DNA of 64,000 nucleotides. It comes from Sporosarcina limicola. Its GTDB lineage: Bacteria; Bacillota; Bacilli; Bacillales_A; Planococcaceae. Location: the NCBI RefSeq assembly GCF_014873855.1, contig NZ_JADBEL010000001.1, positions 345,198-409,197 on the forward strand, written 5' to 3'. Both the position numbers and the translations under genes were made by a program. Numbering within the stretch: position 1 is the first letter of the stretch; each line of letters starts with the position of its first letter. Shown piece after piece: positions 1-9,163 of this stretch. Under the pieces are notes generated by a model, which worked only from the letters and a program-made list of their open reading frames with translations, searched no databases and was not told where the DNA came from.

Positions 1-278
1 ACAGAATCGTTATCCTGATTTTGACGATATAGCCCTTCATTCACATTGTTTAATACGTTAAAAGCAATTGCATCATGCGCTTTCGTCGAGTCCAAAGTAG
101 GAATATCCGATGGCTCACTCAAATTGAGTACTTGGTCGACTTTTTCGCCGCCTTCTTTGCCATTATCCTCTTTCTTTGGTTCATCTTCTTTTTTGTTTGA
201 TGAACTGAAGTTACATCCCGATAAAACTAGCGTAAAAATTGCAAGGAACATAAACCCTAACCATTTTTTATTCTTCAT
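1..278 (-). CDS. Oligopeptide-binding lipoprotein (OppA family), 3' end beyond window
   Basis: Extracytoplasmic solute-binding protein of a peptide ABC importer (SBP family 5), anchored to the outer face of the membrane. Only the first 92 codons are inside the window. The start has a signal peptide with a lipobox ending LVLSGC (Cys22), then a Ser/Lys/Glu/Gly-rich linker and the mature N-terminus (LNLSEPSDIPTLDSTKA, then NNVNEGLYR) typical of OppA. The ATG follows AAGGGGGAAATTG. It is divergent from a DUF3899 gene; another DUF3899 gene sits in the peptide transporter operon near 44.4 kb, so the pairing may mean something. Peptide specificity cannot be read from this part. The family call is firm. 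Confidence 0.88.
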   Translation of the reverse strand, partial: MKNKKWLGFMFLAIFTLVLSGCNFSSSNKKEDEPKKEDNGKEGGEKVDQVLNLSEPSDIPTLDSTKAHDAIAFNVLNNVNEGLYRQNQDNDS

Positions 279-318
279 CATCAATTTCCCCCTTGTTAAA
301 TCTTTTGAATTTTATATA

Positions 319-347
319 ATTATATATGTAAATATCACAAATTACAA
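319..347 (-). promoter_or_regulatory. Sigma-A promoter of the oppA-like gene
   Basis: On the minus strand TTGTAA (-35, 347..342), a 17-bp spacer and TATAAT (-10, 324..319) lie about 40 bp upstream of the ATG at 278. Seen directly; start site not tested. Confidence 0.6.
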
Positions 348-407
348 TAACATTAATAATATTCTGCACCTTCCAATATTATCTAATTCAAGGAGCTGTT
401 TAAAGAG

Positions 408-764
408 ATGAAAGATAGGTCCCTCATACTTCTAGCAATTATATTCACAGTCTCGGTTTCCATTTTATTGTTATTTTTTTCAGAAAGTATTATTTATTTT
501 TTTGATGGGATATTTTACATCGGATTAATTCTGTTAATAATCGGGAGTGTATTGATGCTCATTCAAGCAGAATTCTTCAACGCCTTTGTAAAAAGTTCAA
601 AGTACTTTTTTTCTGCTGTTAGTAAAAAGGAACAAGTAATTCGGGATGTTGAAAGCAGAAAGATAAATACAACAAGTTATAAAAGACAATTTTCCATCAC
701 TAACTATTTTCTACTACTTGGGCTCCTTTACTGCGTAATTAGCCTTATAGGTTCAATTGTTTAG
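408..764 (+). CDS. DUF3899 family membrane protein
   Basis: Small membrane protein of unknown function, 118 aa. Two hydrophobic hairpin segments (about residues 5-30 and 32-55) precede a basic, polar stretch (60-95) and a last membrane segment (97-117). The same layout, including an aromatic stretch after the second helix (FVKSSKYFF here, FKHFSWFF there), is seen in the 119-aa protein at 44257-44616 inside a peptide transporter operon. I recognise the pair as DUF3899-like. The start follows AAGGAG by 12 nt. It is divergent from an oppA-like gene. No catalytic motif is visible; a role in membrane assembly or modulation of peptide uptake is only a guess from context. Confidence 0.7.
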   Translation: MKDRSLILLAIIFTVSVSILLLFFSESIIYFFDGIFYIGLILLIIGSVLMLIQAEFFNAFVKSSKYFFSAVSKKEQVIRDVESRKINTTSYKRQFSITNYFLLLGLLYCVISLIGSIV

Positions 765-793
765 GTGCCTGGTACCCACATAATTAAGACTTC

Positions 794-1720
794 TTACTTC
801 GGACGATGGTCTAGGAAGTTTTGGTAGGCGAAGCCCTTCACTGTGTCTTCACTGTATCGTTTTAAAAGTTCATTTACCAAGTTAGGATACATTGAAGCAT
901 CTTCCAAATTGATAATTTTCTGTGTAATTCCATCGAAGTCGGAACCTAAACCAATTTGGTTTGCCCCTCCTAATGAGCAGAAGTGATCGATATGTTCAAT
1001 AAGATTGGAAATTGTAACGTCCCCTTGCGCTTTCACAAATGGAGGACAATAGACGACGTGAATCATTCCATTTTTATTGAACATTGCCTTCGCTTGTTCA
1101 TCCGAAAGATTTCGAACGTGATTGCATAATGATTTTGCATTTGAGTGACTTGCAATAGGGTACTTCGCTTCACCCATGACATCCCAAAAAGCTTTTTCAC
1201 ATAAATGGGATACGTCAGTGAGAATTTTATGACGATTGTTAAAGTCAACAATTTCTCTACCAAATGATGTAAGACCTGCTCCACGTTTTTCCCCTGCTCC
1301 GTCTGCCGCCAAGTTCGCATTATTCCAGGTAAGGCCGATTGACCGAACACCTAATTCATATAAAATCGACAGTTTTTGAAGGTCATTTCCGATTGCATCC
1401 ACACCTTCTAATGTCAATAAAGCTCCAATCTCTCCCTCTTTCAAGTGATCGATATCACTCCATTCCTTAATCAGTTTCATATTCGGATTATTTGCAAGGA
1501 CATCCGAATAAAAATAATGGATCTGATCTAAAGCGACTTGAAATTTTTCGTCCGACTTTATATCTGGATAGATGAAAATTGCGAATGCCTGTACTTTGAC
1601 TCCGCCTTGTTTCAGTTTTTCATAGCTCATATCAAGCTCTGGAGCATTTTGAAACTTCAATTTCCCTTTCGATTCATATAGCTTTAGCAATACGTCACAA
1701 TGTAGGTCAATAATATTCAT
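794..1720 (-). CDS. Membrane dipeptidase family (peptidase M19)
   Basis: Zinc dipeptidase of the renal dipeptidase family, 308 aa, the usual size for bacterial members. These enzymes hydrolyse dipeptides, often with a D-residue or unusual C-terminal residue; bacterial ones have no lipid anchor and are cytoplasmic. Visible family motifs are the N-terminal metal site DLHCD (residues 5-9), LLTLEGVDAIG near 100, GLTWNNANLAADGA, DVSHL, and SHSNAKSL, with GLGSDFDG near the C-terminus. The ATG follows AAAAGGGGGAAAG. Next to peptide-uptake genes it plausibly processes imported dipeptides. No sigma-54 promoter is seen upstream, unlike the peptide operons in the right half. Confidence 0.9.
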   Translation of the reverse strand: MNIIDLHCDVLLKLYESKGKLKFQNAPELDMSYEKLKQGGVKVQAFAIFIYPDIKSDEKFQVALDQIHYFYSDVLANNPNMKLIKEWSDIDHLKEGEIGALLTLEGVDAIGNDLQKLSILYELGVRSIGLTWNNANLAADGAGEKRGAGLTSFGREIVDFNNRHKILTDVSHLCEKAFWDVMGEAKYPIASHSNAKSLCNHVRNLSDEQAKAMFNKNGMIHVVYCPPFVKAQGDVTISNLIEHIDHFCSLGGANQIGLGSDFDGITQKIINLEDASMYPNLVNELLKRYSEDTVKGFAYQNFLDHRPK

Positions 1721-1772
1721 TTTTACTTTCCCCCTTTTAAACTTATGTAATTTTCCGCAAATTAAACCCTTG

Positions 1773-2375
1773 TTATCCCCTACTTCTAACTAACATTCTT
1801 AGTCCAAAAAATAATGCCCAAGCCTGGTTATTTTCATCGAAAAAGAACTGTATTGGTTTCTCGAGAGGCGTAATGACAAGTGTTCTCTCGTCGCTCGCTC
1901 TAAGTGTGTAGGTTTGACCATCGATTATTGCCTTTATATTTTGCTGCTCTACAGAAATTGTCACTTTCAATCCTTCATTAGATGTATATGTACCAACTAA
2001 TCGCTTTAATTGCTCTTTGCTTAAATTATAATGGGGTTCATAACTTCTCTTTTGGTCTATTGGAATCCCTAATACAACATTAACAGCGGCTAACCAAATA
2101 GCATCAGCACTTACTCCACTCCTATTTGTTAAAACTACTGCTACAATTCCTTTTTCACGTACAAATCCGAAATGGGATGATCCCCCGGCTGCCCACCACC
2201 ATGTTCAACTAATGTGATTCCTCCGTAATTTGGTGTCATTTGTAAAGCATATCCATACGAACTTGTTTCATTTATTCGATGTACAGGCTCAGACATTCCG
2301 CGTAAAATTTTATCTTACCAGGAAAATGCCACCTATATCTGAATACACCAATGTATTAGACTCGTGAATTAATTT
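1773..2375 (-). pseudogene. Decayed serine hydrolase (class C beta-lactamase family)
   Basis: Reading the minus strand from about 2375 gives pieces of one protein: a YSDIG stretch like the YxN active-site region, then RGMSEPVHRINETSSYG, then GGITLVEHGGGQPG, a frame change near 2190, then SSHFGFVREKGIVAVVLTN, continuing into a C-terminal beta domain ending about 1773. The HGG and VVLTN motifs are characteristic of beta-lactamase/penicillin-binding serine hydrolases (PF00144). The N-terminal half with the SxxK nucleophile is absent and there is at least one frameshift. The intact 65-codon frame at 1773-1970 is only its tail. Not expected to be functional. Confidence 0.7.
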
Positions 2376-2425
2376 TAATCCTAACAAATATTTATGAATA
2401 GTACAACATAATTATTCAAAACAAA

Positions 2426-2460
2426 GAAACCGTCACCAGTTCCCCAGATGACGGTTTTAC
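2426..2460 (-). terminator. Hairpin terminator after the ABC exporter gene
   Basis: AAACCGTCA and TGACGGTTTT form a stem around a loop with CCAGTTCCCCAGA. It is about 140 bp past the exporter stop codon. Very similar hairpins occur at 13661-13694 and 22966-23001, after the transporter operons, so the same terminator sequence has been reused in this genome. Confidence 0.6.
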
Positions 2461-2598
2461 GTTTTAATTATCAGCCAAAACTGATTCGTTTTTTAACTTC
2501 ATCAACAGTAATTTTTGCAATTCTACATTCTTGGGTTTGAGTCATTAGATTTATTTAAGTTATTTTTAGTTTTTTGAGTCTGAATCAACAAATTTATT

Positions 2599-4350
2599 CT
2601 AACAATTTATAAGGTTTAAACCTTGTCCACTGGAGAATTTTCTATATAGCTCATGTGTACGAATAAGTTCTTCATGACTCCCTATCCCAGTGATGCGTCC
2701 CTCTTCAAGGAAAATTATCTTATCTACGTGTGTTACTGTGGCTAGACGATGAGCGATAATAAGTGTAGTTCTGCCAAACATAAGGCGCTGAAGAGCAGTT
2801 TGTACATGCATTTCCGAGCCACTATCCAAATTTGATGTTGCTTCATCAAGTAAGAGAATTTGCGGGTTATGTAATAAGGCTCGTGCAATGGCAATTCTTT
2901 GTCGCTGTCCACCTGAGAGCTTTATTCCGCGTTCACCTACCAATGTATCGAACTGATTTGGTAGCTCTTTTATGAAATCTAGGGCATTTGCATCTTCAGC
3001 TGCCTTACTAATTCGATCCATGGAAGGAATTTTTTTTAATCCATATGCCATATTATCGAGAATAGTACCGCTCATTAAAGGGCTTTCTTGAGAAACGTAA
3101 CCAATTCTACCACGCCATTCGGATAATGAAAGCGTTTGAATGTCTTTTTCATTAAATAATATCCTCCCGTTTGAAGGAGTATAAAATCGTTCAAGCAATG
3201 AAAATAGTGTTGTTTTCCCTCCCCCACTCGGACCAACAAATGCTGTTACTGTGCCATTTGGAACCTCAAATGATAAATCGGATATTACCTCACCCTTTTT
3301 ATCATAAGAGAATCCTACATTTTCAAACCGGATATTGCCTTCCTGATTTATAGATTGACCTTCATCTCGCTCACTGTCCATTGTCAATATTTGCTGAATA
3401 CGTTCTGTAGCCCCTACCGCCCTTTGAAAAGAAGTGAAAAAGGAAGCCATTTGCGATGAAGGTAACATAATTTGGAATAGATAGAATATTATAGCAATAA
3501 GTGCGCCTGCTGACAAAGAACCACTAGCTACTTGTATCCCGCCGTAACCTAAAATTACGATAAAAATCCCCATCATAATAAGTGTCGTAATGGGCGACAC
3601 TATTGCTTGTATCTTAGCGTCCTTCATTCCATAGCGAAAAAGTTGGTGAATTACACGGTCGCCATTTCCGCTTTCTGAGTCTTCTGCCCGGTAAGTTTTA
3701 ACAAGTCTTATCTCACTCAAAACACGACCTTGAAGCCCTGAAAATTTCGACATTTCTTCTTGTGTAGAACGTGCTACCCTATACATGATACGTCCAAGAG
3801 GAATAATTACAACCATGCATAATGGCACACTAACAAGCATAATAAGAGTCATCTTCCAATCAATAAACAAAAGGATTGTTATTGAACCAGTAACAGAAAG
3901 AATACTTGAAAAGAAAGTTACTAAATGAAATGAAATAAGAAACTTCAACGTGGAAGTATCTTGTGTGATTCGACTCATAGTCTCACCAGTTTCAATTTCA
4001 TCATAATAGGTAATAGGTAGCTTTAATATCTTGCGCCATATTCTCTTTCGAAGATTAGCAACAATAGATTCTCCTATATATGATAACAAATAATAAGAAC
4101 CACCAGCTGCAACTGCTTGGCTAATGAAAATTAGTATAAGTATGAAACTAATCTCCCAATTGAAGAAGTCCATTGTCATTGTATCAATAATATTTTTTGT
4201 TATCAATGGAATGATCAGTCCAATTGCAGTCTGAACGATTGCGAGTATAATAGCAATAACAGTTATTACAACTGGCCATTCAAGTGACCTTAAGAGTACT
4301 AAGAAATCTCTAATCGGTCTACCTGACTTTAAACTTTCCGCTACTTCCAT
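2599..4350 (-). CDS. ABC exporter, fused membrane and ATPase domains (BmrA/MsbA type)
   Basis: Half-size homodimeric ABC exporter, about 583 aa. Residues 30-310 hold six membrane helices; the rest is the ATPase domain with Walker A GPSGGGKTT, signature [16 protein letters not shown], Walker B ILLLDEATSNLD and the switch His in IIAHRLATV. The size and domain order match multidrug and bacteriocin exporters such as BmrA. I chose the ATG at 4350, six bases after AAAGGGTG, rather than the GTG at 4359 that overlaps the ribosome binding site. It lies downstream of and in the same direction as the TOMM genes, so export of the modified peptide, and perhaps self-protection, is the best reading. A 434-bp gap with a hairpin separates it from the second YcaO gene, so cotranscription is uncertain. 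Confidence 0.85.
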   Translation of the reverse strand: MEVAESLKSGRPIRDFLVLLRSLEWPVVITVIAIILAIVQTAIGLIIPLITKNIIDTMTMDFFNWEISFILILIFISQAVAAGGSYYLLSYIGESIVANLRKRIWRKILKLPITYYDEIETGETMSRITQDTSTLKFLISFHLVTFFSSILSVTGSITILLFIDWKMTLIMLVSVPLCMVVIIPLGRIMYRVARSTQEEMSKFSGLQGRVLSEIRLVKTYRAEDSESGNGDRVIHQLFRYGMKDAKIQAIVSPITTLIMMGIFIVILGYGGIQVASGSLSAGALIAIIFYLFQIMLPSSQMASFFTSFQRAVGATERIQQILTMDSERDEGQSINQEGNIRFENVGFSYDKKGEVISDLSFEVPNGTVTAFVGPSGGGKTTLFSLLERFYTPSNGRILFNEKDIQTLSLSEWRGRIGYVSQESPLMSGTILDNMAYGLKKIPSMDRISKAAEDANALDFIKELPNQFDTLVGERGIKLSGGQRQRIAIARALLHNPQILLLDEATSNLDSGSEMHVQTALQRLMFGRTTLIIAHRLATVTHVDKIIFLEEGRITGIGSHEELIRTHELYRKFSSGQGLNLINC

Positions 4351-4784
4351 GGAGTTCACCCTTTCTAATAATCACCACTCAGCTTTCAGAACCTCCGCCT
4401 AAGCGTATTCATTAGGAGCTCTCGACTTTCTTCATGTCCCTTGCCATTTAAAATTCATCATGAAAACAAACACCCTCTATGGCAAGTCGGAATTGTTGAA
4501 AAACCAGTATCATATTATAGTAGTTGTCCTCTATATAATGAATTAAAAGCATACCCAATTCATACAATATCCAATTTCCTATACAATATCTTACAACCTA
4601 TTGATCAATTTATTACCCTGTTCAATTCACCGCATCTGAAATACCACGGTCAACTTATATAAATCCAAGATTCGCTATTGATGACTTGACTAAGTCTAAC
4701 CACATAGGATTTTCACCCGCATAATTATGCAATCTTATGTGGTCGCTCCGAGGTTTGGATTGATAATAAAATAATTCCGTTATC
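4351..4784. other. Intergenic gap with one long imperfect hairpin
   Basis: No convincing gene. The clearest structure is at 4700-4742, where CCACATAGGATT pairs with AATCTTATGTGG. It could be a weak terminator or processing site between the YcaO gene and the exporter gene; it has no T-run. A 73-codon plus-strand frame at 4441-4662 has no good ribosome binding site and no family I recognise. Confidence 0.4.
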
Positions 4785-5906
4785 TCACGGAAATGGTAAT
4801 GCTCTCCCTCTATTTGGAAACCTGGAGACATTTAACGAGGAAGAATAAATGTAATCGGTGGGCTCCAAAAATGTTGTCAGCATATGGGGATATCCATTCA
4901 AGCTAACTACCTTCACTATTTTAGTAGGTAAATTTTTAATAACCGAAGGTATAAAAACTAGTTGAATATCTAAATTTAACGTAGTGCAAATTGTGCGAAT
5001 TGATTCTATATAATTGAAATCAATATCTTCAGAGCAACAATAATCAATACTTTTGGATTTATCAAATAAATATGAGTATACTTCCCTTAGCTTTTTTGAG
5101 TCATAAGTACTAAAAAAAGTATGTGCATAAAAATGAGGATCAGACGATCGATCACCTTCATAATCGGGTGATTTTTCTTCATTTGATTTTGCAAAATCCT
5201 TATGCGGGCTAGTGCTGAAAAATTCGAAAAACTCCTCTAATGAGGAAACAATAGCCTTTTCCATACCCCAATTAGCACTAATACCCATTCCCATATACCT
5301 CTCTCCAAATCCTAAAGTCAAAATAACAGATACGTCGGGATGTAATGAAATGTCGAAAAAATATATGTCGTCTATGAAGTTCTTGGCTTTTTTAATCAAA
5401 TAAATAACTTTTTCCGATGAAATAGATTTTAAATCGATTTGTTTACCTGGGGATTCTGTTAACCAATTATGAATTAAAGATTGTCTTTCGAAAAACTCTA
5501 GGAATGCACTATTTATTGTTTCAAAAGATCTAATATGAGAAGCGACTCCGCAAGAATCATTATACGCAGTATCCTTATCTAGATAATCCTCTAACACTCT
5601 TGTATGATAACAATGAACAATTTTTTCAAGGGGTACATAAGACTCTTCAAACTTTCTCAGGTCAAAAGACTTTACATATCTATTTTTAAAATTTCCAGCA
5701 TTTAAATAGAGAGAGGTTCTTTCAATTTGTTCTCCGAAAGCAGCTTTTATTACTCTATTACTACCAAAATGAGTTGCACTACCCAGCGCTCCTTCTAAAT
5801 AAGATGGAATTACAGAAACTTTTATTGGTGCCTCCCTCAATAAAGATTTAAAAACACTTAGCTCTTTTATTAAAAATGGTATTCCACTATTAGTTAGACT
5901 GTACAA
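4785..5906 (-). CDS. YcaO-domain protein, probable TOMM azoline cyclodehydratase (D protein)
   Basis: YcaO ATP-dependent enzyme that would activate peptide amides with ATP to turn Cys/Ser/Thr into azolines. Family ATP-binding stretches are visible: FGEQIERTSLY, GVASHIRSFETINSAFLEFF with FERQ, and GMGISANWGMEKAIVSSLEE. The protein ends RGRALPFP, a Pro-rich tail like the PxPxP C-terminus important in cyclodehydratase YcaO proteins. The likely start is TTG at 5906, six bases after GAGGTG; a longer in-frame start at 5963 overlaps the upstream gene by 47 nt and lacks a site. It follows the other YcaO gene by 10 bp. Having the Pro-rich tail, it is the better candidate for the catalytic D protein of the two. 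Confidence 0.82.
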   Translation of the reverse strand: MYSLTNSGIPFLIKELSVFKSLLREAPIKVSVIPSYLEGALGSATHFGSNRVIKAAFGEQIERTSLYLNAGNFKNRYVKSFDLRKFEESYVPLEKIVHCYHTRVLEDYLDKDTAYNDSCGVASHIRSFETINSAFLEFFERQSLIHNWLTESPGKQIDLKSISSEKVIYLIKKAKNFIDDIYFFDISLHPDVSVILTLGFGERYMGMGISANWGMEKAIVSSLEEFFEFFSTSPHKDFAKSNEEKSPDYEGDRSSDPHFYAHTFFSTYDSKKLREVYSYLFDKSKSIDYCCSEDIDFNYIESIRTICTTLNLDIQLVFIPSVIKNLPTKIVKVVSLNGYPHMLTTFLEPTDYIYSSSLNVSRFPNRGRALPFP

Positions 5907-5916
5907 TACATTCACC

Positions 5917-6948
5917 TCAAATAAATATACATTCTGGGATAACGTTAAAAGATTTTTCATCAATATTAATTGTCTGCAAGTTCACTTTACGTTTTAATAT
6001 AATATACTTCTTGAGTGGCACATGATTATATAATTCTGAGGAAAAAACTTTAATACACTTCAGTGATGGGTAGATACTATTTCTCAAAAATATTATATGT
6101 AAATCAGATAACCATTCAGGGAAAAAACTTTTAGGGTCAGGTTTTTTATATTCCTTAAATACTTCTGGTCCTAAAAAAGGAAGTTTTTCGAATTCCGATA
6201 AATAGTCATTTTTTATTGATATATTTCCAGGTTCTACTATTGTATTAAAATAGTCTTCTGCAATAATATTATTAGACTCTTTGTGCCACTTTAATAAATA
6301 AGTTTCTTCCAAAGCTTTTTTTATTGCTTTACTAATACAATAAGAAGTTCCAATACCTGTATATATAATCGAATTAGTTTTTTTCAAAACCACAAACACT
6401 ACAAATAAGCTATTGAAACTCATATTACAGTATAAATCAATTGAATTATTTTGCTCTTTTAAATGCTGAAAAATCTCTAAAGCTATTATACTTTCATCAA
6501 CATGTATTCGTTTCCCAATTTTCCCATACCAAAATAGAAACAATGCATTTTTCTCCAATATTTCCATAACCGCTATTTCAATTGCTGCACTACTATTTTT
6601 ATGTGTAGCAGTACCTGTTGTATCTGATGGATTTTCTCCAGTAGCTTGGTAAACCGTGGAGCTGTATGGTAGGAGTTCTACCGCATCAGTAACTAAATTC
6701 CAGCTGGGAACCAATTTATCCTGGTTTCCGTATCCTCCCAACAGTAAATTTCTTCTTTCCAGTAATTCAGAAAAGCTTTTTTTTAATGACATTATTTTGG
6801 ATTGATCTAAGGCGTTTGCACCGTCAGGACTTGTGTGCCCATCGATTAATAAACAAGAGGCTTTTGAGTATGAAGGGTAAAAGGATTTATGAACTATTAG
6901 GTTATCAGGAACATTATAAAAACTATTTTGTAGATTTTCAAATAGCAT
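5917..6948 (-). CDS. Second YcaO-domain protein of the TOMM cluster
   Basis: A 343-aa YcaO family protein different from its neighbour. It has FSELLERRNLLL, then TGTATHKNSSAAIEIAVMEI followed by LEKNALFLFWYGK, and GIGTSYCISKAIKKALEE, which match the three ATP/Mg-binding regions of YcaO. The C-terminus is PECIFI, with no PxPxP tail. Two YcaO proteins in one small cluster are unusual for a plain azole peptide. They may act as a pair, one may be a partner or scaffold, or one may make another backbone change such as a thioamide or amidine; the sequence does not decide. The ATG follows AAAGGAG by 11 nt. The gene sits between the SagB-type dehydrogenase and the other YcaO gene in the same direction. 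Confidence 0.8.
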   Translation of the reverse strand: MLFENLQNSFYNVPDNLIVHKSFYPSYSKASCLLIDGHTSPDGANALDQSKIMSLKKSFSELLERRNLLLGGYGNQDKLVPSWNLVTDAVELLPYSSTVYQATGENPSDTTGTATHKNSSAAIEIAVMEILEKNALFLFWYGKIGKRIHVDESIIALEIFQHLKEQNNSIDLYCNMSFNSLFVVFVVLKKTNSIIYTGIGTSYCISKAIKKALEETYLLKWHKESNNIIAEDYFNTIVEPGNISIKNDYLSEFEKLPFLGPEVFKEYKKPDPKSFFPEWLSDLHIIFLRNSIYPSLKCIKVFSSELYNHVPLKKYIILKRKVNLQTINIDEKSFNVIPECIFI

Positions 6949-7013
6949 AGTATTAATAGCTCCTTTTTCAAAATAGTTATGAAAGCCAATCTTCTTATTT
7001 ATGCATGCTGCCC

Positions 7014-7856
7014 TTAAAAGTTATTAATAAGTTGTTTTTTCTTACCAAACCATTGTAATAAGGTAACTGGTGCTAATCTCACGTTTAGTCCAGCCAAATA
7101 CGTAAGAGAATAATCGTTAAATCCAGACCAACAAAGATCACCATAATATACTTCCGTATCAAGAAGACTTTCTCTAAAACCCTGTGTCATACTCCCTAAC
7201 TCTATCAAAGCATGTCGATATCCTCTTGTTCTATATTTTGTAATTGATCTTCTTATATCTATAGCATAACCAATCGCAAAATTTGAAATAAATTCATTAT
7301 TTGTTTTATCTAGTACAATCGAGGATTTCAAATCCTCAATATCCTCCTCATCCCATCCCTTAACCTTATAAAGAGAATAATTAAAAGGATCAATCATGTA
7401 TACACCGCAATCGGGAACCCTTTCAATAGAATTTTCTTTAAATATGAGTAGTAAGGGAATAATGGGAAATAAAGCGCCAGCCGATGGATATCTTTTAGAC
7501 AAAGTGTGTGAATCTCTACCAAATGACTTGATTAAAACATTGGAAATCTTTTCAAAGGGAAATACATAGTCTAAATCATACTTAGAGGTACTTCCATTAT
7601 TATTGATAATAGAAGTGTCTAGTTTTATTGTTTCTTCAAAAATATCTGGCAAAATATCTGTGTTTTCAACTGCTTCTAACCATGTATAAATAAGCGGCGA
7701 GGAAGAATTTTTTATTGAGTTTTTGTTTCTAAGTAGTGAACCTGATTGATGAAATTTTATTACATTGTTCAATAATTCAGTAGACAATATTTGGTTTTGG
7801 AATAAATCGGATTTTATTCTGTTTTTCGACTTATCATAGAATTCCACACTACTCAT
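7014..7856 (-). CDS. SagB/ThcOx-type FMN dehydrogenase (TOMM azoline oxidase)
   Basis: Nitroreductase-fold, FMN-dependent dehydrogenase that oxidises azolines to thiazoles/oxazoles. Visible family motifs: KRYPSAGALFPIIPLLL (the RxxPSAGA FMN-phosphate region), YRTRGYRHALIELGSMTQ, and YLAGLNVRLAPVTLLQWFG at the C-terminus, where SagB proteins have the lid and tail. About 280 aa, typical length. The ATG at 7856 overlaps the end of the upstream gene by 8 nt, so translation is coupled; a GTG three codons earlier is too close to the site GGGAG. Its presence predicts aromatic azoles rather than azolines in the product. Confidence 0.85.
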   Translation of the reverse strand: MSSVEFYDKSKNRIKSDLFQNQILSTELLNNVIKFHQSGSLLRNKNSIKNSSSPLIYTWLEAVENTDILPDIFEETIKLDTSIINNNGSTSKYDLDYVFPFEKISNVLIKSFGRDSHTLSKRYPSAGALFPIIPLLLIFKENSIERVPDCGVYMIDPFNYSLYKVKGWDEEDIEDLKSSIVLDKTNNEFISNFAIGYAIDIRRSITKYRTRGYRHALIELGSMTQGFRESLLDTEVYYGDLCWSGFNDYSLTYLAGLNVRLAPVTLLQWFGKKKQLINNF

Positions 7857-8754
7857 AACAATCACACATCTCCCAATGAATTGGATTATCTTTATGAACT
7901 TTTTTTGTAATTAAATTATACACACTACTTTCATTGAATGCTTCTGGATGAATAACAGTATTTATATCGGCGAGAAATAAATCTCCGATTCTATTTGTTA
8001 ATTGGGTCGCAACATTTAAATTTCCATTAAAATTTAATGGAGTTTCTATTTGATAATAATTATTATCGGCATATAAGCTATCAACCATCTGCTGGTAAGT
8101 AATATTTTCTCCGTTTGTAATTCTCAATTGTGATTCTATATAAGAAATATGACATATATGGCATGGGGATTTAAAAAAACCGTTGTATAGGGAATCTATA
8201 TAAAATGAGCTATTATATGTATATGAAAAAATTAAAAAAGTGTCTTTTTTTTGTGAAATTAAATCCCGAATTTCTTTAGCAAATTTTCTGTTGTAAGGAT
8301 TCATAAAAACCACGATTAATTCGTTTGAATTCGTGTCAAAGTGATTAATGTTTAATTTTTCATCGTAAATATAATTACATTTCAAAAAAGGGGAATAATC
8401 CTCATCTAAAACATTTTTTAAAAGTGAGCCAATATTATCATTATTAGTATAAAAACTAATTGTATCAATACCTAAGTTGGGAGGCGTAAAATCAGTTATC
8501 ACTAATAATGACTTCAAAAAATCAACAGCCGCGCTGGTTTCTTCCCCCATGTATACGTGTATATCATTGTATTCAATTAGTGAGTTCGATTTACTGTCCC
8601 ACTCTAATAAAAATGCTTTTAATCTTGAATCCGTAATTCTAGATACTCCCTGAGAGTTTTGTACAATGAGTTCTCCCCCAGGTAATTCAAAACTAATATA
8701 TTGATTTAATTTTAATTGTGATTTTATTTTCATCACGCCTTCAATTATCGTCAA
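7849..8754 (-). CDS. TOMM E1-like partner / leader-binding protein (C protein)
   Basis: About 301 aa, first gene of the biosynthetic operon. The best clue is PCHICHISYIESQL in the second half, like the Cys-rich PCxxC segment of the ocin-ThiF-like/E1-like proteins that bind the leader peptide and stimulate the YcaO enzyme. The N-terminal part (SRITDSRLKAFLLEW) resembles the winged-helix leader-binding region. A full C-protein Cys4 zinc site is not obvious. I take TTG at 8754, eight bases after GGAG; an ATG seven codons later has only a weak site. The assignment rests on motif and position between precursor and SagB genes; similarity to other families is low. Confidence 0.65.
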   Translation of the reverse strand: MTIIEGVMKIKSQLKLNQYISFELPGGELIVQNSQGVSRITDSRLKAFLLEWDSKSNSLIEYNDIHVYMGEETSAAVDFLKSLLVITDFTPPNLGIDTISFYTNNDNIGSLLKNVLDEDYSPFLKCNYIYDEKLNINHFDTNSNELIVVFMNPYNRKFAKEIRDLISQKKDTFLIFSYTYNSSFYIDSLYNGFFKSPCHICHISYIESQLRITNGENITYQQMVDSLYADNNYYQIETPLNFNGNLNVATQLTNRIGDLFLADINTVIHPEAFNESSVYNLITKKVHKDNPIHWEMCDCYE

Positions 8755-9105
8755 TTTTTACACTCCATTCCCTAAAAATATTAAATTAAAACTATTAAAA
8801 GGTTGATCTACCCCTAAAAATTCTATAAGTAATTTATATCATCCAAATAACATTTGAGGATTTCACTATGTTTACGAACAGAAGATTGGATAAGGGAGAA
8901 ATCAGAAAAAGTACTTTATCAGCCCGAAGTAGAGAAATATAGTACTAAGATGGCCTAGTAAGCACGCTTAAAGCTGCTCTCCTCTCATAGATTAATTTAT
9001 TGTAGAAAGTTTTTTTGAGTTTATAAGATATTCCTACCCTTCCCGAGGGCAATTAACTTATTAATTAATAAGTGTATTTCCCTGTTAGCAATTCGAAGGT
9101 ACTAA

Positions 9106-9151
9106 TAAAACCATTCCATCGAATATTAAATTCTCGATGGAAGGTTTTTTA
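9106..9151 (-). terminator. Terminator after precursor gene 1
   Basis: CCATTCCATCGA and TCGATGGAAGG form a long stem flanked by A and T runs (AAAACC ... GGTTTTTT), 13 bp past the stop of the precursor gene. It probably separates abundant precursor message from the enzyme operon downstream, with some read-through to the enzyme genes possible. Confidence 0.7.
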
Positions 9152-9163
9152 ATTTCAAACATG

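Noticed and set aside
4441..4662. 73-codon plus-strand frame between the YcaO and exporter genes
   Set aside because: No site, no recognised family, opposite to the operon; probably chance.
5907..5963. Upstream ATG for the second YcaO gene
   Set aside because: It overlaps the preceding gene and has no site; TTG 5906 is well placed after GAGGTG.
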